A stretch of 18,537 bases of DNA from Udaeobacter sp046731855 (GTDB lineage: Bacteria; Verrucomicrobiota; Verrucomicrobiia; Chthoniobacterales; UBA10450). The stretch's first letter is position 1; each line of letters opens with the position of its first letter. The stretch is from contig JBKPLX010000085.1 of the NCBI GenBank assembly GCA_046731855.1, positions 1-18,537 of the forward strand, in the 5' to 3' direction. Shown here one piece after another: positions 7,705 through 15,316 of this stretch. The notes below the pieces were generated by a model. That model was not told the DNA's origin, ran no database searches, and worked only from the letters and a program-made list of their open reading frames with translations. The translations under genes were made by a program, and so were the position numbers.

Positions 7705-8127
7705 GTGGCAGATAATCTGGCGATTTCGGATGTCGCACGTGTGTTTGGATTGCGCACGTCAGCCATTCGCTACTACGAACAGATCGGGATTCTCCCGTCG
7801 CCGATGCGTAAGAATGGTCAACGCCGCTATGAGAAGAGCTTCCTTTTTCGCCTCGAGGTAGTCCAGCGCGCCCGCGAGTCCGGCTTCACCTTAAACGAGA
7901 TACGCGAGCTGTTTTTCGGATTTAAGCCCGCGACGCCTCCACCCAAACGCTGGCATAAACTTTCTGAACGCAAGATTACAGAACTGCGAATCCGAATGAA
8001 GCAGCTCAAGCTGATGGAGGCGTTGCTAAAGGAAATGCAATGCTGTCGGTGCAATGCCTTGGAAGAATGCGGTGAAAGGCTTCTCTCAAGAAGGTCAAGG
8101 GAGCCCCTTCGCGCGCGTCGCAGTTAG
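7705..8127 (+). CDS. MerR-family transcriptional regulator with a Cys-rich effector motif
   Basis: A 140-residue activator/repressor from GTG 7705. The N-terminal winged helix-turn-helix is typical: ISDVARVFGLRTSAIRYYEQIGIL (7-30), then RRY (40-42) and the second-helix FTLNEIREL. A long dimerisation helix (~85-111) leads to CCRCNALEEC, placing cysteines at 113, 114, 116 and 122. This is the position where MerR, CueR, ZntR and SoxR relatives hold metal or Fe-S ligands, so a metal or redox signal is likely; the exact effector cannot be told. A TTG five codons upstream is an alternative start, but GTG 7705 gives the usual length before the first helix. It is divergent from the CCPFL/DUF2867 operon and shares with it the dyad at 7611-7632. 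Its stop is 8 bp from the convergent aminotransferase gene. Confidence 0.9.
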   Translation: MADNLAISDVARVFGLRTSAIRYYEQIGILPSPMRKNGQRRYEKSFLFRLEVVQRARESGFTLNEIRELFFGFKPATPPPKRWHKLSERKITELRIRMKQLKLMEALLKEMQCCRCNALEECGERLLSRRSREPLRARRS

Positions 8128-8135
8128 TTTTCCGC

Positions 8136-9320
8136 CTACAAATTTTTGTCTACCCAAGCGCTCACGCGATCGAGTGCTTTCTCGATGTTCTCGATGGAGT
8201 TGGCTACGCTGAAACGCAAATAGCCTTCCCCGAAACTGCCAAATGCGGTGCCGGACAACGCGGCGACGCCCGCGTCGTCGAGCAGTGCATCGGCCAATTT
8301 TTTCGATGGCCATCCGGTTTTGGTGATGTTCGGAAAAACGTAGAACGCACCGTGAGGCAAGCGGCATGAGAAGCCTTTGATCTTGTTGAGACCGGCAACC
8401 ATAACGTCGCGCCGCTTCTTAAACTCAGCGCGCATTGAGTTGACCGACTTCTGATTTCCGCGTAGCGCCTCAATCCCGGCAATCTGCGTGAAACTCGCAG
8501 TGCACGAGTTTGAGTTAGTCATCAGCCGTGAGATGTGAGCTGCGAGATCGGGGCGCATGACGCCGTAACCCATCCGCCAACCGGTCATGGCGTAAGTCTT
8601 GGAGAAACCGTCGAGCAAAATGCAGCGCTCCTTCATGCCGTCGATCGACATGATGGAGTGATGTGCCCCTTCAAAGATGAGACGGCTATAAATCTCGTCG
8701 CTTAACACCATGACGTTGCGATCGCCGATGGCGCGCGCGATGTCGTCGATGTCTTTCTTTTCCAGCACACCGCCGGTGGGATTCTGTGGTGAGTTCAAAA
8801 TGATCAATTTTGTTCGGTCGTTGATCAGCCCCGCGAGCTCATCGACGTCGAGCCGAAAATCCAGGTCCTCGCGCAACCGAATCGGAACGGCTTTTGCGCC
8901 GACGTAATTGATCATTGATTCGTAGATGGGAAATCCTGGATTGGGATAGACGACCTCATCCCCGTCTTCAACCAAGGCGAGAATGCTAAAGAAGATGATT
9001 GGCTTGCCACCAGGGACTATGACTACTTCTTCCGGTGTGACATCCACCCCGCGTGTTTCGCTCACGTGCTGGGCGATGACTTCGCGGAGCTGGGGTAAAC
9101 CAGCGGAAGGGCCGTAATGCGTGAAGCTCTTATGCAACGCATCGCATGCCGCGTCGATGATGTTTGCCGGTGTATCGAAATCGGGCTCCCCAATCTCGAG
9201 ATGGACGATGTCGCGCCCCTTGGCCTCCAGCGCTCGCGCCTTCACCAACACTTCGAATGCAGTCTCAGTGCCGAGACGCGCCATCCGCTTCGCGAGACGA
9301 AGTTCGCGGGCTTTCTGCAT
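8136..9320 (-). CDS. Class I/II PLP-dependent aminotransferase (aspartate aminotransferase-like)
   Basis: A cytoplasmic fold-type I transaminase. Numbered from ATG 9320 (394 residues), the substrate loop EIGEPDFDTP is at 43-51 and SPQNPTGG is at 177-184 (N180). The cofactor-contacting SDEIY is at 207-211 (D208) and the PLP-binding lysine is K241 in GFSKTYAMTGWR. The C-terminal YLRFSVA carries the carboxylate-binding Arg. All key residues are present, so it should be active on an amino acid/2-oxo acid pair; the preferred substrate is not evident. The reading frame also offers ATG 9359 and TTG 9362, but homologues usually begin near LRLAKRM, favouring 9320 or close to it. It is divergent from the L,D-transpeptidase gene and convergent with merR. 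Confidence 0.9.
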   Translation of the reverse strand: MQKARELRLAKRMARLGTETAFEVLVKARALEAKGRDIVHLEIGEPDFDTPANIIDAACDALHKSFTHYGPSAGLPQLREVIAQHVSETRGVDVTPEEVVIVPGGKPIIFFSILALVEDGDEVVYPNPGFPIYESMINYVGAKAVPIRLREDLDFRLDVDELAGLINDRTKLIILNSPQNPTGGVLEKKDIDDIARAIGDRNVMVLSDEIYSRLIFEGAHHSIMSIDGMKERCILLDGFSKTYAMTGWRMGYGVMRPDLAAHISRLMTNSNSCTASFTQIAGIEALRGNQKSVNSMRAEFKKRRDVMVAGLNKIKGFSCRLPHGAFYVFPNITKTGWPSKKLADALLDDAGVAALSGTAFGSFGEGYLRFSVANSIENIEKALDRVSAWVDKNL

Positions 9321-9424
9321 GGCACAGACTATGCGCGGACGAAGTCTTCTCTCAACCATCAATACTCAACTTTCCGCCGTAAGCGCTGAGGGCCCCAAAT
9401 ACAGCCGGGCTCATTCGCACCCAC

Positions 9425-9430
9425 GAAGGA
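9425..9430 (+). promoter_or_regulatory. Shine-Dalgarno site fixing the L,D-transpeptidase start
   Basis: GAAGGA lies 5 bases before GTG 9436. The open frame extends much further upstream (to 9121), but that part overlaps the divergent aminotransferase gene and encodes no signal peptide. This site, plus the signal-like sequence after it, marks GTG 9436 as the start. Confidence 0.65.
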
Positions 9431-9435
9431 TTTTC

Positions 9436-10548
9436 GTGTGGACTTATCGGTGGATGGTTTTTTTCGCCATGGGACTCTCGTTTGCGAGTCTGCCTCCGCA
9501 AGTCGAAGGCCGAAAACATCCGCGAAACAAAGCTCCTTATAAAGAACAGCAATCTCCGGCCCAGATCGAAGAGGCCGCGCGCCTGCAAATTTTTCTCGAT
9601 CGTTCTAACTTTAGTCCGGGCAAAATTGACGGGCGCTATAGCGAATTGACCTGGAAAGCTCTTGGCCTTTATAGGCAGTCTCAAGGCGAACAGCCGCAGT
9701 CGCCTCCACCCAACGCCAAAAGCAACGTCGCTCCCGATACCAACGGCCTCGAGATTTCCAGCGTCGAACCGGTCTTCATCACCTACTCCGTAACGCAAGC
9801 AGATCTGCAGAATGTAGGAAAATTGCCGGGCTCTCCAAAAGAACAGGCAACATTAAAAGCGCTTTTATATCGCAACCCGGTCGATGCAATCGCAGAAAAA
9901 TTCCACTGCGACGTTCATTTCCTGGAGCAGCTCAACGCTGGCAAGACCAGGTCGATCAAGCCTGGCGATCGATTGCGAGTCCCTAATGTTCAGCCATTCG
10001 AGTTAGGGCAAGTTAAAGAAATCAAGCCGGGCAGCGAGATCAACGCACCAGCTGCTAACGAACTTCCTGATGAACCGGACAAGACGTCAGCGGAACAATC
10101 AGAAGGCTCTCAAAATCCGCCTGCCAGCCCGGCATTATCGCCGTCAACGTCTGTGAAAATCGATACGAAAACGAACATGCTTGGGGTCTTTCAAGGCGAG
10201 AAATTAATCGCGGCTTACCCAGTCACCGTAGGATCTGCCCAGACCGCTTCGCCCATTGGAGACTGGAAAGTGAAGGGAGTAGCCAAGTGGCCGCGGTTTC
10301 GTTACGACGAAAAAATGCTGAAACACGGGGAACGAAGCGGGCATTTCTTTATGTTACCGCCTGGGCCTCGAAATCCGGTGGGCGTTCTCTGGATCGCGCT
10401 CGACAAGAAAGGAATCGGCATTCACGGCACAGCTAGTCCCGATTCCATCGGACATTCTGTAAGCCATGGCTGTATCCGGCTGGCCAACTGGGACGTTGTT
10501 CGCTTGGCCGAGCGAGTTAAATTTGGAACACCAGTCTCGATCCACTAG
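9436..10548 (+). CDS. L,D-transpeptidase (YkuD) with N-terminal peptidoglycan-binding and LysM-like parts
   Basis: An exported cell-wall enzyme of 370 residues that should form 3-3 peptide cross-links or attach proteins to peptidoglycan. From GTG 9436 a signal sequence (MWTYRW, hydrophobic 7-19) is followed by a peptidoglycan-binding-domain-1-like helix bundle (around IEEAARLQIFLDRSNFSPGK and TWKALGLYRQSQ). A LysM-like stretch comes next (NPVDAIAEKFHCDVHFLEQLN, then KPGDRLRVP), then a Pro/Ser/Glu-rich linker. The C-terminal YkuD domain begins at VKIDTKTNMLGVF. The catalytic motif is complete: H330 in GIHGTASP, then SHGCIR with H344 and nucleophile C346. The C39-like peptidase gene follows after 25 bp, suggesting one transcript devoted to the envelope. 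Confidence 0.92.
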   Translation: MWTYRWMVFFAMGLSFASLPPQVEGRKHPRNKAPYKEQQSPAQIEEAARLQIFLDRSNFSPGKIDGRYSELTWKALGLYRQSQGEQPQSPPPNAKSNVAPDTNGLEISSVEPVFITYSVTQADLQNVGKLPGSPKEQATLKALLYRNPVDAIAEKFHCDVHFLEQLNAGKTRSIKPGDRLRVPNVQPFELGQVKEIKPGSEINAPAANELPDEPDKTSAEQSEGSQNPPASPALSPSTSVKIDTKTNMLGVFQGEKLIAAYPVTVGSAQTASPIGDWKVKGVAKWPRFRYDEKMLKHGERSGHFFMLPPGPRNPVGVLWIALDKKGIGIHGTASPDSIGHSVSHGCIRLANWDVVRLAERVKFGTPVSIH

Positions 10549-10573
10549 TCATTTCGTCGCTCCGCGGGGGCTG

Positions 10574-11293
10574 GTGAATGATTTTAACGCGCCGAATACT
10601 TTCGCGAGCGAGCGCTCACGTGTACAGTTTAGCGCTTTGAAACGTCGATGGCCTTTCGTCATTTTCGGGTTCGTTCTTCTTTTGGTCGTTGCTGGATTGG
10701 CAGTGCAGATCGATTGGACGTGGAAACGAAAACTTTCCCCGCGCGGCGGGCGTTATTTTTTTCATCGCGTTGAGCTGGCCGTGCCGTCGTTTCGTCAAGC
10801 TGAAGAAAAATGGCGTGACGATCCGTTGGGTGGAGTCGAAGCGAACGGAACTCTCGGGGGTGAGGGCTGCGCCGTGGCCGCTGCAGCGATGGTGTTTAAG
10901 TTTTACGGCATCGATGTCGATCCGCAGCAGTTAAACTGGTTTCTAACAGGTGTCGACGGATACACTGAGAACGGTTGGCTTTATTGGGACCGCGCTGCGT
11001 GGTTTGCACCCGATCGCGTGCGGCACATGTATGAAGACCTGGCATCGTATCAGCTGATCGATTCGAACCTTTCCCGTGGAAATCCGGTTATCGTGCGCGT
11101 GCGGTTGGCAGGCGGCGTTACGCATTTCGTCGTGATCGCGGGCAAGGACGGATTCGATTATCTCATCGCCGATCCCGGCGCCGGGTCTGCGAGAGGCCTT
11201 TATCCGCTTCGGGAACTCGGAAGCGATATCGAAGCGCTGCGATTCTACGAGCCGATCACGACTGCAAAATCGCAGCTCGCCGTGAAACGGTGA
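10574..11293 (+). CDS. Membrane-anchored C39-like cysteine peptidase
   Basis: A 239-residue protein from GTG 10574, preceded by a G-rich stretch that may serve as ribosome-binding site. A single membrane helix (about 26-46, WPFVIFGFVLLLVVAGLAVQI) follows a basic segment, giving an N-in anchor with the rest outside. The outer domain has the papain-like C39 arrangement: C99 in GGEGCAVAAAAMVFKFYG, H184 in THFVVIAG and D200 in IADPGAG. No ABC transporter part is attached, so it is a stand-alone C39_2-type peptidase or peptidase-like protein rather than a bacteriocin processor. It lies 25 bp downstream of the L,D-transpeptidase gene and is probably co-transcribed. The open frame extends upstream into that gene, but this part is unlikely to be translated. 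Substrate unknown. Confidence 0.8.
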   Translation: MNDFNAPNTFASERSRVQFSALKRRWPFVIFGFVLLLVVAGLAVQIDWTWKRKLSPRGGRYFFHRVELAVPSFRQAEEKWRDDPLGGVEANGTLGGEGCAVAAAAMVFKFYGIDVDPQQLNWFLTGVDGYTENGWLYWDRAAWFAPDRVRHMYEDLASYQLIDSNLSRGNPVIVRVRLAGGVTHFVVIAGKDGFDYLIADPGAGSARGLYPLRELGSDIEALRFYEPITTAKSQLAVKR

Positions 11294-11316
11294 GCAATCT
11301 TCGTGTCGACTTGTTA

Positions 11317-11335
11317 GGCAGGTTCGCGCCCTGCC
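11317..11335. terminator. Stem-loop between two convergent genes (possible bidirectional terminator)
   Basis: GGCAGG (11317-11322) and CCTGCC (11330-11335) form a perfect 6-bp GC-rich stem with a 7-base loop, in the 65-bp gap between the convergent C39-like peptidase and alpha/beta hydrolase genes. No T-run follows on either strand, so it is at best a weak intrinsic terminator. Confidence 0.35.
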
Positions 11336-11350
11336 GCGCACCCGATGCAC

Positions 11351-11364
11351 GCGTAGCGCTACGC
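11351..11364. repeat. Perfect 14-bp palindrome over the hydrolase stop codon
   Basis: GCGTAGCGCTACGC is its own reverse complement and includes the TAG stop of the alpha/beta hydrolase (11359-11361). It could form a small hairpin and lies 15 bp from the stem-loop at 11317-11335. It marks the edge of the GC-rich segment. Confidence 0.4.
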
Positions 11365-12213
11365 CAACCAGCTAGCGACCCGCGCGGCGATCGTGGCGGG
11401 AGCCTCGATGTGCAGAAAGTGACCGAGATTCGGCACGACCTCGAGGACACGTGCGTCGAACAACCGACGGTCCTTGTCGGTCGGCGGCACGATGCAGCCG
11501 TCGTCGCCGCCATGAAGCTGCAACAGAGGTGTTGCAATATGCGCCTCGGCCTTGCGCACGCGATCGACCAACGTCGTGAACGGGCGCACGATCGCGCGGT
11601 AGTACTCAAGCGGTGCGGGGAGGCTGCGCTCGAGACAGGCGTGCAGCTCGTCACGGCGCGCGGAGTCGAGCGTGAAGTTCGGGGACCAGGCGCGCCACAG
11701 GCGATCGATCATGGCGAGATTGCGGCGGCGCACCAGATAGCCGGCTCCTGGGAGCTGGAATAGACCCATATACCAGCTCCTTTTCCACTGTTTCGAGGAG
11801 GCGAGCGAGCGCAACAAAGTGGCCGGGTGTGGGATCGCGAGCGTGACGGCGCGACGGACATGCGACGGCGCGGCAGCGCACACAGTGTAGGTGATCGCGC
11901 CGCCCCAGTCGTGGCCGACGAGATCGACCTGGCCGCCGAGGCAATCGATCAAGGCGATGGCGTCGCCGGCGAGGGTGTCGAGGTCGTATGGACCGACGAT
12001 CGGAGAGGGGGTGTAGCCGCGCAGCCATGGCGCGACGACGCGGTGGGTCTCGGCGAGGTGCTCGAGGAACGGGACGGCGGTCGGCGGGTGATCGGGAAAG
12101 CCGTGGAGGAAGAGGAGCGGGCGCGCGTTGACCGCACCGCCGACGAGCGCGTGAACCTCACCGAACGGCAGCGAGAACGTGGTGCGGGTCAGCCTCTCAT
12201 GAGGAGTGTTCAT
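11359..12213 (-). CDS. GC-rich alpha/beta hydrolase, epoxide-hydrolase-like
   Basis: A cytoplasmic 284-residue alpha/beta hydrolase. The oxyanion-hole motif is HGFP (37-40), the nucleophile is D102 in GHDWGG, the acid is D237 or D238 in HGGDDGC and the base is H265 in NLGHFLHIE. An Asp nucleophile followed by Trp is seen in epoxide hydrolases and haloacid or haloalkane dehalogenases, not esterases. The ATG at 12213 lies inside the end of the RND pump gene (17-bp overlap), and no Shine-Dalgarno is visible, so translation is probably coupled to the pump. Base use is unlike its neighbours: counted rows 11881-11940 and 12001-12060 have 42 and 45 G+C of 60, against 34 of 60 in row 13681-13740 of the pump gene. 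This points to a separate origin. Substrate unknown; a role in detoxification with the pump is inference. Confidence 0.88.
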   Translation of the reverse strand: MNTPHERLTRTTFSLPFGEVHALVGGAVNARPLLFLHGFPDHPPTAVPFLEHLAETHRVVAPWLRGYTPSPIVGPYDLDTLAGDAIALIDCLGGQVDLVGHDWGGAITYTVCAAAPSHVRRAVTLAIPHPATLLRSLASSKQWKRSWYMGLFQLPGAGYLVRRRNLAMIDRLWRAWSPNFTLDSARRDELHACLERSLPAPLEYYRAIVRPFTTLVDRVRKAEAHIATPLLQLHGGDDGCIVPPTDKDRRLFDARVLEVVPNLGHFLHIEAPATIAARVASWLA

Positions 12214-15200
12214 AAATCAGATCAGCTACAGGCGGAGCCTGGTAGCCATGGTTACGACGAACGGCATCCGCATAGCTCACGCGGAACCAGATGGCGTAGA
12301 GCGCGGGTAGAAAGGCAAGCGTCAATACCGTGCCAACGGCAGTGCCTCCGATCAGCACATAGGCCATAGATCCCCAGAACACTGAATGCGTGAGCGGAAT
12401 AAATGCCAGCACTGCGGCCAGTGCGGTCAGGATGACTGGTCGCGACCGCTGGACGGTGGCCTCGATAATCGCATGATATGGATCAAGACCATCTGCTTGA
12501 TTGGAGCGAATCTGACCGATCAAAATGAGTGTGTTCCGCATCAAGATACCCGACAGACCGATCAGACCGAGAATGGCATTAAATCCAAAAGGCTGATGAA
12601 AAATGAGCAACGCCGGAACCGCGCCGATCAGTCCGAGCGGGCCGGTCAGCATCACCATCCACATGGTCGAGAAAGAGCGCACCTGAATGATGATGACCGC
12701 CAGCATGAGCAGGAGCATGAGGGGGAAAAGTGGAGCCAGTGCTGAGTTGGCTTTCTTCGCTTCCTCGATCGAGCCCGCCATCTCGATGTGATAGTTTTCC
12801 GGTAGCGCCTTTCGAAGCGGAGCAAGTTTGGCCCAAATCCGGGAAGAGACATCCGGCGGTTGGGTCGTCTCAATATTGTCGCCCCGCACGGTGACGGTGG
12901 GAACGCGATCCCGTCGCTTGATGAGTGGATCTTCTGGTTGGATCTCGACCCGTCCGATCTGGCTTAAAGGGATGGGCTTTCCATTCCGGGTCGTGAGGGT
13001 AAAATTTTCCAGCTTGGTTGGATCTAATCGCTCGGGACCCGCACTTCTCGCGACAATATTTACCGCTCGAATGTTCTCACGAACCTGAGTGATTGTTTGA
13101 CCGTTTAGAAGAAACTGCAACTGCTGCGCTGCCTCTTCAGGCGAAAGCCCAATAAGCTGCAATCGCTCTTGATCCAAAACGAAGTGCAATTTGGGAACGC
13201 GTTCTCCCCAATCCACATTCACAGTGCGCATATTCGGATCGTTGCGCATGATTTCTTCGACACTGTGGGCGATTTCCCGAAGTTTTGTCGGAGCAGGCCC
13301 CATCACGCGAAAGGCAACGGGGAAGGGAGAGTAGGGTCCAAATACCAACTGGGTCGCGCGAATCCTCGCTTCCGGCGCCAGGCCATCGGCGGCAGCCTGG
13401 CGCAGGCGCAATTTGAGATGATCCCTTGCCTCTGCATTCGGTGTCAAAACCACAATCTTCGCAAAGGAGGGATCAGGCAGCTCCGGGTTGTAGGAAAAGA
13501 AAAACCGTGGAGCCCCCGCTCCAATATAAGAAGTCACGATTTTCGATTCGGGTTGTTCCGACAGCCAGTGCTCGATCTTTTTTGCGGCTGCACTGGTCGT
13601 CTCGATGCTGGTCCCCGATGGAAGCTGGACTTCAACCAGCAATTCAGGCCGGTCAGAGTTTGGAAAAAACTGTTTCTTCACGACAGCCATCCCTCCTCCC
13701 GCCATTAGAAACGCGCCTACTACAATGCCGGCTACAGTATATTTTCTCCTCACGCACCAAGCGACAAGATGGCGAAACCGCTGGTATCCCGGAGTGGCAT
13801 AGATCCCCGCATGGCCTCCTTTCACGGTTTTGATTTCGGGTAGAAGTTTTACCCCAAGGTATGGTGTGAAACCCACCGCCACGATCCACGAGGCGATCAA
13901 AGAGAATCCGACAATCCAGAAGATGTTTCCGGCATATTCTCCCGCGGTCGAACGTGCGAAGCCTACCGGCAAAAACCCGATTACGGTTACCAGCGTCCCG
14001 GCAAGCATTGGCGCTGCGGTGTGGCTCCAGGCATAAGCCGCGGCTCGGATGCGATCCATTCCCTCCTCCATCTTCACAACCATGGTTTCGATGGCGATGA
14101 TGGCATCGTCCACTAAGAGCCCCAGCGAGATGATTAGCGCTCCCAATGTGATTCGATCAAAAACCCGATCGGTGATCATCATGATCACAAATACAGCGCC
14201 CAACGTCAGCGGGATTGCCGCCACCACGACGATTCCAACCCTCCATCCCAGGCTTAGCAGGCTGACTAGCATCACCACGCCGACCGCCATCGCGAACTTG
14301 ACCATAAATTCGTTTACCGCCGAGCTGATATTGACGGCCTGATCGGTGACTTTTTTCAGGCTGACTCCCAATGGCAGGCTGGCGGAGATCTTGTCGCTTT
14401 CCGCCCGCAGGGCATCGCCTAAATCCAGCCCGTTCCAGCCCTCTTTCATAACGATGCTCAGCAACAGGGATGACTTTCCATTGTGCCGAATGACAAAGGT
14501 TGCCGGATCTTCGTAGCCTCTCGTGACATTCGCGACGTCGGATAACTTGAAGCTTTGCTTGCCGGCTACGATCGGGGTATCGCGGATTCTATCTATGTCG
14601 GTGTATGCGCCGTCGAGGCGGACAAACACCTGTGCGCCATCGGTATCGACCGAACCTGCAGGAGTTACTGCATTCTGTCGCGAGAGGGCGGAAAAGATGT
14701 CCGCTGGCGAGATGCCCAGCATCGTGAGTCGCGGATAGGAAAACTCGACAAATATCCTCTCCTGCTGTTCCCCCACGATATCCACCTTCTTGACTCCCGG
14801 TACGTGGAGAAATCTCTGCCGGAGTTCTTCGGCGACGCGGGTGAGTTGGCGGAGCGGAAAGCCGGGAGCCTCCACCGAGTAGAGTGCGAATGAAACGTCC
14901 GAATACTCATCATTAGCGAAAGGCCCTATCGCGCCTTGCGGCAATTTGCGCGCCTCATCCCCTAGCTTCTTTCGCGCCTGGTAAAATTGGTCGGGAACTT
15001 CTTTTGGGGGAGTTTTGTCAATGAGTTGCAGCGTCATCAACGCCAGCCCGGGTCGCGTAATCGTTTCCACCCGATCATACCAGCGCAACTCCTGGAGTCT
15101 CTTCTCCAGTGGCTCGGCTACGAGATCCTGCATTTCCTGGGCGGTTGCTCCGGGCCACACCGCAGTCACCGTGAGCACTTTGATCGTAAACGAAGGATCT

Positions 15201-15316
15201 TCCGCTCGCCCCAGATGAAAATAGGCATAGATGCCCGCGCATGCCGAAGCAAAGATGAAGAACAGTGTGACGGCGCGTTCCCGCACCGCCAGAGCGGAGA
15301 GATTAAAAGTTCGCAT
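12197..15316 (-). CDS. RND efflux pump permease subunit (AcrB/MexB-type fold)
   Basis: Inner-membrane proton-driven exporter of 1,039 residues, the usual RND size. It has TM1 (about 14-32), a first periplasmic loop, a block of helices TM2-6, a second periplasmic loop (from about 550) and a second helix block (about 860-1010). The TM4 proton-relay pair is present as D403-D404 in GLLVDDAIIAIE. In TM10 the usual Lys of AcrB-like pumps is replaced by Arg (R927 in GILMRNTLILI). The reading frame opens further upstream, but the true start is ATG 15316, with AGGAGA 9 bases before it. It overlaps the end of the fusion-protein gene by 14 bp and its own end overlaps the hydrolase gene by 17 bp, so all are one transcript. 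No outer-membrane channel gene lies nearby, so a shared TolC-like protein is presumably used. Substrate unknown. Confidence 0.95.
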   Translation of the reverse strand: MRTFNLSALAVRERAVTLFFIFASACAGIYAYFHLGRAEDPSFTIKVLTVTAVWPGATAQEMQDLVAEPLEKRLQELRWYDRVETITRPGLALMTLQLIDKTPPKEVPDQFYQARKKLGDEARKLPQGAIGPFANDEYSDVSFALYSVEAPGFPLRQLTRVAEELRQRFLHVPGVKKVDIVGEQQERIFVEFSYPRLTMLGISPADIFSALSRQNAVTPAGSVDTDGAQVFVRLDGAYTDIDRIRDTPIVAGKQSFKLSDVANVTRGYEDPATFVIRHNGKSSLLLSIVMKEGWNGLDLGDALRAESDKISASLPLGVSLKKVTDQAVNISSAVNEFMVKFAMAVGVVMLVSLLSLGWRVGIVVVAAIPLTLGAVFVIMMITDRVFDRITLGALIISLGLLVDDAIIAIETMVVKMEEGMDRIRAAAYAWSHTAAPMLAGTLVTVIGFLPVGFARSTAGEYAGNIFWIVGFSLIASWIVAVGFTPYLGVKLLPEIKTVKGGHAGIYATPGYQRFRHLVAWCVRRKYTVAGIVVGAFLMAGGGMAVVKKQFFPNSDRPELLVEVQLPSGTSIETTSAAAKKIEHWLSEQPESKIVTSYIGAGAPRFFFSYNPELPDPSFAKIVVLTPNAEARDHLKLRLRQAAADGLAPEARIRATQLVFGPYSPFPVAFRVMGPAPTKLREIAHSVEEIMRNDPNMRTVNVDWGERVPKLHFVLDQERLQLIGLSPEEAAQQLQFLLNGQTITQVRENIRAVNIVARSAGPERLDPTKLENFTLTTRNGKPIPLSQIGRVEIQPEDPLIKRRDRVPTVTVRGDNIETTQPPDVSSRIWAKLAPLRKALPENYHIEMAGSIEEAKKANSALAPLFPLMLLLMLAVIIIQVRSFSTMWMVMLTGPLGLIGAVPALLIFHQPFGFNAILGLIGLSGILMRNTLILIGQIRSNQADGLDPYHAIIEATVQRSRPVILTALAAVLAFIPLTHSVFWGSMAYVLIGGTAVGTVLTLAFLPALYAIWFRVSYADAVRRNHGYQAPPVADLIYEHSS

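Noticed and set aside
9121..9435. Upstream extension of the L,D-transpeptidase reading frame
   Set aside because: It overlaps the aminotransferase gene on the other strand, encodes low-complexity Ser/Arg-rich sequence with no signal peptide, and a good Shine-Dalgarno plus signal sequence marks GTG 9436.
11827..12369. 180-codon open frame on the plus strand
   Set aside because: It lies opposite the GC-rich hydrolase and the pump gene; long open antisense frames are expected at high GC, and the translation (runs of R, E, D, G) resembles no family.
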